This document shows positions 37,026 to 42,039 of a stretch of 42,039 bases of DNA, in pieces. The position numbers and the translations under genes were made by a program. Positions within the stretch are counted from its first letter, which is position 1. Each line of letters begins with the position of its first letter. The DNA lies in the NCBI GenBank assembly GCA_018713185.1, contig DVFQ01000121.1, positions 1-42,039 of the forward strand, written 5' to 3'. This stretch comes from Candidatus Copromonas avistercoris (nom. illeg.) (GTDB taxonomy: Bacteria; Bacillota; Clostridia; Lachnospirales; Lachnospiraceae). Below the pieces are notes generated by a model, which saw nothing but the letters and a program-made list of their open reading frames with translations, searched no databases and was not told the DNA's origin.

Positions 37026-38087
37026 GTGAGATATTTGGAGCTGGATGAGAGAAAAGAAAAAATTTTAAAGGCGATTATCCAGACGTACCTGGAAACCGGG
37101 GAACCGGTGGGCTCCAGGACGATTTCCAAATATTCGGATCTCAATCTCAGCTCGGCGACGATCCGGAATGAGATGTCGGATCTCGAGGAACTGGGTTATA
37201 TTATCCAGCCCCATACGTCGGCCGGCCGGATCCCTTCGGATAAGGGCTACCGGTTCTATGTGGATCAGGTCATCCGGGAAAAGGACAGCGAGATAAAGGA
37301 AACCCAGGAGCTGATGATCAAACGGGTGGACCGGCTGGAGCTTTTGCTGAAGCAGCTTGCGCAGATCCTTGCCAAAAGCACAAACTATACGGCGCTGATC
37401 GGCGGACCCGGATACCATCAGTCGAAGTTAAAATTCATCCAGCTTTCAAGGGTGGAGGAAAAGAAGCTTCTGGTGGTAATCGTAGTAGAAGGGAATATTA
37501 TCCGGAACTCCTTCGTGACCCTGGAGGAAGGCTTGAGCGACGAAGAGATTTTAAATATGAATATTCTCCTAAACAACAGCTTGAACGGCCTTACCATCGA
37601 GGAGATCAATCTGGGGATCATTACGAAGCTAAAGGAACAGGCGGGCAGCCACCGGAAGGTGGTGGATCTGGTCTTGAGCGAGGTCAGCGAGGCGATCCAG
37701 GCCCAGGACGAGGACCTTCAGATTTATACCAGCGGCGCGACGAATATTTTCAAGTATCCGGAGCTTTCCGATACGGAAAAGGCCAGCGGGCTTTTGAATA
37801 CGCTGGAGCAGAAGGAACTTTTAAAGGGGCTGTTTGAGGAGCAGAGCCAGAACGAGGATCCGGGAGCGGATCCTGGAACCGGGATCCAGGTGTATATCGG
37901 CGATGAGCTTCCGGTTCAGACGATGAAGGACTGCAGCGTTGTAACAGCGAATTATACGCTGGGCGGCGGGCTTCGCGGCACGATCGGGATCGTGGGCCCG
38001 AAGCGGATGGATTATGAAAAGGTGGTATCGACGCTGCGAAGTCTTTTAACGCAGCTGAACGAGACATTTAAGAATGATGAAAGGTGA
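37026..38087 (+). CDS. hrcA: Heat-inducible transcription repressor HrcA
   Basis: RTISKYSDLNLSSATIRNEMSDLEELGYI, HTSAGRIPSDKGYRFYVD; start GTG 37026 or TTG 37035. Confidence 0.97.
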   Translation: MRYLELDERKEKILKAIIQTYLETGEPVGSRTISKYSDLNLSSATIRNEMSDLEELGYIIQPHTSAGRIPSDKGYRFYVDQVIREKDSEIKETQELMIKRVDRLELLLKQLAQILAKSTNYTALIGGPGYHQSKLKFIQLSRVEEKKLLVVIVVEGNIIRNSFVTLEEGLSDEEILNMNILLNNSLNGLTIEEINLGIITKLKEQAGSHRKVVDLVLSEVSEAIQAQDEDLQIYTSGATNIFKYPELSDTEKASGLLNTLEQKELLKGLFEEQSQNEDPGADPGTGIQVYIGDELPVQTMKDCSVVTANYTLGGGLRGTIGIVGPKRMDYEKVVSTLRSLLTQLNETFKNDER

Positions 38088-38695
38088 CGAGATCAGTGGA
38101 AGATAAAGAGCTGGAGAAAATGAAGCAGGATGAAAGTCCCAAGGACTCCGAAACGCCTTCCGCCGAAGAGAAGGAAAAGGAGACGGAGGCTGAGGACAAG
38201 GCGGGCGGGGACGCTGGTTCCGAGGAGAAAAAAGAAGGCTCCTCCGGAAAAAAGAAGGATCCGAAGGATACCCAGATCGAGGAGCTGACGGACCGTCTGA
38301 AGCGTTCCATGGCGGAATTTGATAATTACAGAAAGCGGACGGAGAAAGAAAAATCCGCGATGTATGAGATCGGCGCCCGGGATGTGATCGAAAAGATCCT
38401 TCCGGTGGTCGATAATTTTGAACGAGGTCTTGCCTCTGTTCCCGAGGAAGCGAAGGGAACTCCCTTCGAGGAGGGAATGGAGAAGATATATAAGCAGTTC
38501 ATGAAAACGCTGGATGAGATGGGCGTAAAACCCATTGAAGCAGTGGGAAAGCCGTTCGACCCGGATTTCCATAACGCGGTAATGCATATCGAGGACGAGA
38601 GCCTCGGGGAAAACGTGGTGGCGGCGGAGCTGCAGAAGGGTTACACTTACCGGGAATCGGTGGTGCGCCACAGCATGGTGCAGGTAGCCAATTAA
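38084..38695 (+). CDS. grpE: Nucleotide exchange factor GrpE
   Basis: MAEFDNYRKRTEKEK, VVDNFERGL, FDPDFHNAVMH; start GTG 38084 or 38096. Confidence 0.96.
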   Translation: MTRSVEDKELEKMKQDESPKDSETPSAEEKEKETEAEDKAGGDAGSEEKKEGSSGKKKDPKDTQIEELTDRLKRSMAEFDNYRKRTEKEKSAMYEIGARDVIEKILPVVDNFERGLASVPEEAKGTPFEEGMEKIYKQFMKTLDEMGVKPIEAVGKPFDPDFHNAVMHIEDESLGENVVAAELQKGYTYRESVVRHSMVQVAN

Positions 38696-38726
38696 ACGGG
38701 AAACAGACAGAGTTTGAATAAATTAG

Positions 38727-40604
<1,878 letters not shown>

Positions 40605-40644
40605 AATCTCCTGGTAGGGATTTCCGAAGGAGAAAAGACGGATT

Positions 40645-40696
40645 CGGAAAGGAGCTGCTGCACGGCTTAAGGAGGCTGCGCGGCGGCCCCTTTCCG
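40645..40696 (+). other. Large intercistronic RNA hairpin between dnaK and dnaJ
   Basis: CGGAAAGGAGCTGCTGC (40645-40661) pairs with GCGGCGGCCCCTTTCCG (40680-40696): 17 positions, one mismatch and two G-U; no following T-run. Confidence 0.7.
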
Positions 40697-40757
40697 TGCG
40701 CCTGACGGAATGCCCGGGAATCCTGGGTGACTAAGCGTTGGAAAGGTAATACGGAAA

Positions 40758-41897
40758 ATGGCAGAGAGCAAAAGAGATTATTATGAGGTCCTTGGGGTGC
40801 CCAGGGATGCGGATGAAGCGGCGTTAAAAAAGGCGTACCGCGTTCTGGCGAAAAAATATCATCCGGACGCCAATCCCGGCGATAAAGAGGCGGAGGCAAA
40901 ATTTAAAGAAGCTTCCGAGGCTTATAGCGTATTAAGCGATCCGGAGAAGCGCAGGCAGTATGATCAGTTCGGCCACGCGGCCTTTGAGGGCGGCGCGGGA
41001 GGAGCCGGCGGTTTCGGCGGTTTTGATTTTACAGGCGCGGACATGGGCGATATTTTCGGGGATATCTTCGGAGATTTCTTTGGCGGAGGCCGCAGCCGTT
41101 CTAGAAGTACGGGGCCGATGCGGGGAGCGAATTTAAGGACCGGGATCCGGATTACCTTTGAGGAAGCGATCTTTGGCTGTCAGAAGGAAATCGAGCTGAA
41201 TTTAAAGGACGAGTGCCCCAAGTGCCATGGAACCGGAGCCAAGCCGGGAACGTCGCCGGTCACCTGTCCTAAATGTAACGGAAAAGGAAAAATCGTTTAT
41301 ACGCAGCAGTCCTTCTTCGGCCAGGTACAGAATGTACAGACCTGTCCCGACTGCCATGGTACGGGAAAGATCATCCGGGAAAAGTGCCCGGACTGCTATG
41401 GAAGCGGTTATATTTCTTCGAGAAAGAAGATCCAGGTTACGATCCCGGCCGGAATCGACAACGGACAGAGCATCCGGATCGCCGGAAAGGGAGAGCCGGG
41501 CACCAACGGCGGCGAGCGGGGCGATCTGCTGGTCGAGGTAACGGTTTCCAGACATCCCGTATTTAAGCGTCAGGAAACGACGATCTTTTCTACGGTTCCG
41601 ATTTCCTTCGCCACGGCGGCGCTGGGCGGTACGATCCATATTAAGACCGTAGACGGAGATGTGGAATATGAGGTGAAGCCGGGAACCCAGACGGATACCA
41701 AGGTCCGGCTGCGGGGAAAAGGCGTGCCCTCGCTCCGCAATAAGAACATCCGCGGCGATCATTACGTTACGCTGGTGGTCACGGTCCCGGAGAAGTTAAA
41801 CGAGGAGCAGAAGGAAGCGCTGCGCCGCTTCGACAATGCGATGAACGGTATTTCTCCGGAGGGCGGAAAGAAAAAGAGAGGATTGTTCGGAAAATAA
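40758..41897 (+). CDS. dnaJ: Chaperone protein DnaJ
   Basis: J-domain with HPD, G/F region, four CxxCxGxG-type zinc motifs. Confidence 0.99.
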   Translation: MAESKRDYYEVLGVPRDADEAALKKAYRVLAKKYHPDANPGDKEAEAKFKEASEAYSVLSDPEKRRQYDQFGHAAFEGGAGGAGGFGGFDFTGADMGDIFGDIFGDFFGGGRSRSRSTGPMRGANLRTGIRITFEEAIFGCQKEIELNLKDECPKCHGTGAKPGTSPVTCPKCNGKGKIVYTQQSFFGQVQNVQTCPDCHGTGKIIREKCPDCYGSGYISSRKKIQVTIPAGIDNGQSIRIAGKGEPGTNGGERGDLLVEVTVSRHPVFKRQETTIFSTVPISFATAALGGTIHIKTVDGDVEYEVKPGTQTDTKVRLRGKGVPSLRNKNIRGDHYVTLVVTVPEKLNEEQKEALRRFDNAMNGISPEGGKKKRGLFGK

Positions 41898-41913
41898 ATT
41901 CCGTTCAGTGCAT

Positions 41914-41955
41914 AAGCCGGGCAGGGTCGGTAAAAATACGGACTCTGCCCGGCTT
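41914..41955. terminator. Hairpin between dnaJ and the convergent partial gene
   Basis: AAGCCGGGCAGGGTC ... GACTCTGCCCGGCTT, 15-bp stem with one G-U; weak T-run. Confidence 0.65.
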
Positions 41956-41960
41956 AAGGT

Positions 41961-42039
41961 TTATACAAAAAGCTCTCGATATAGTTTTTTTGCATAATTG
42001 TCTGTCATTCCACTTATATAATCTGTAATCATAAGGATG
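41961..42039 (-). CDS. dgt: 3' end of a gene resembling deoxyguanosinetriphosphate triphosphohydrolase (partial, truncated by window)
   Basis: Minus-strand translation ILMITDYISGMTDNYAKKLYRELFV* ; DYISGMTDNYA resembles the dGTPase C-terminus. Not in the ORF track (too short). Confidence 0.6.
   Translation of the reverse strand, partial: ILMITDYISGMTDNYAKKLYRELFV

Overview
The window is a chromosomal segment from a spore-forming Clostridia, probably Lachnospiraceae-like (taxonomy inferred from gene content only). It has three parts. (1) A division/cell-wall (dcw) cluster: mraZ-rsmH-ftsL-two class B PBPs-mraY-murD-ftsW/spoVE-murA-divIB-ftsZ. (2) A sporulation/signalling stretch: spoIIGA-sigE-degV-histidine kinase-GerMN lipoprotein-comEC-ccdA/tlpA fusion. 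(3) The conserved Firmicutes block holA-rpsT-gpr-spoIIP-lepA-hemW-hrcA-grpE-dnaK-dnaJ, interrupted by a MATE gene, a double-Nudix gene, glgC-glgD and two 3D-domain proteins. The last 79 bp hold the 3' end of a minus-strand gene resembling dgt. Nearly everything is core genome; I see no phage, transposon, CRISPR, tRNA or rRNA. The most interesting items are: a 10-bp-phased AAGTGG array (probable MraZ operator); a spoIIG-type promoter with a 21-bp spacer inside the called spoIIGA ORF; a kinase/GerMN-lipoprotein pair recalling actinobacterial MtrB-LpqB; a perfect WalR-type box upstream of a 3D-domain protein; an apparent ATA start codon for comEC; a sigmaG-like gpr promoter interleaved with the rpsT promoter; a two-Nudix fusion; and repeat-derived linkers in several exported proteins. 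None amounts to a clearly new defence or mobile system.
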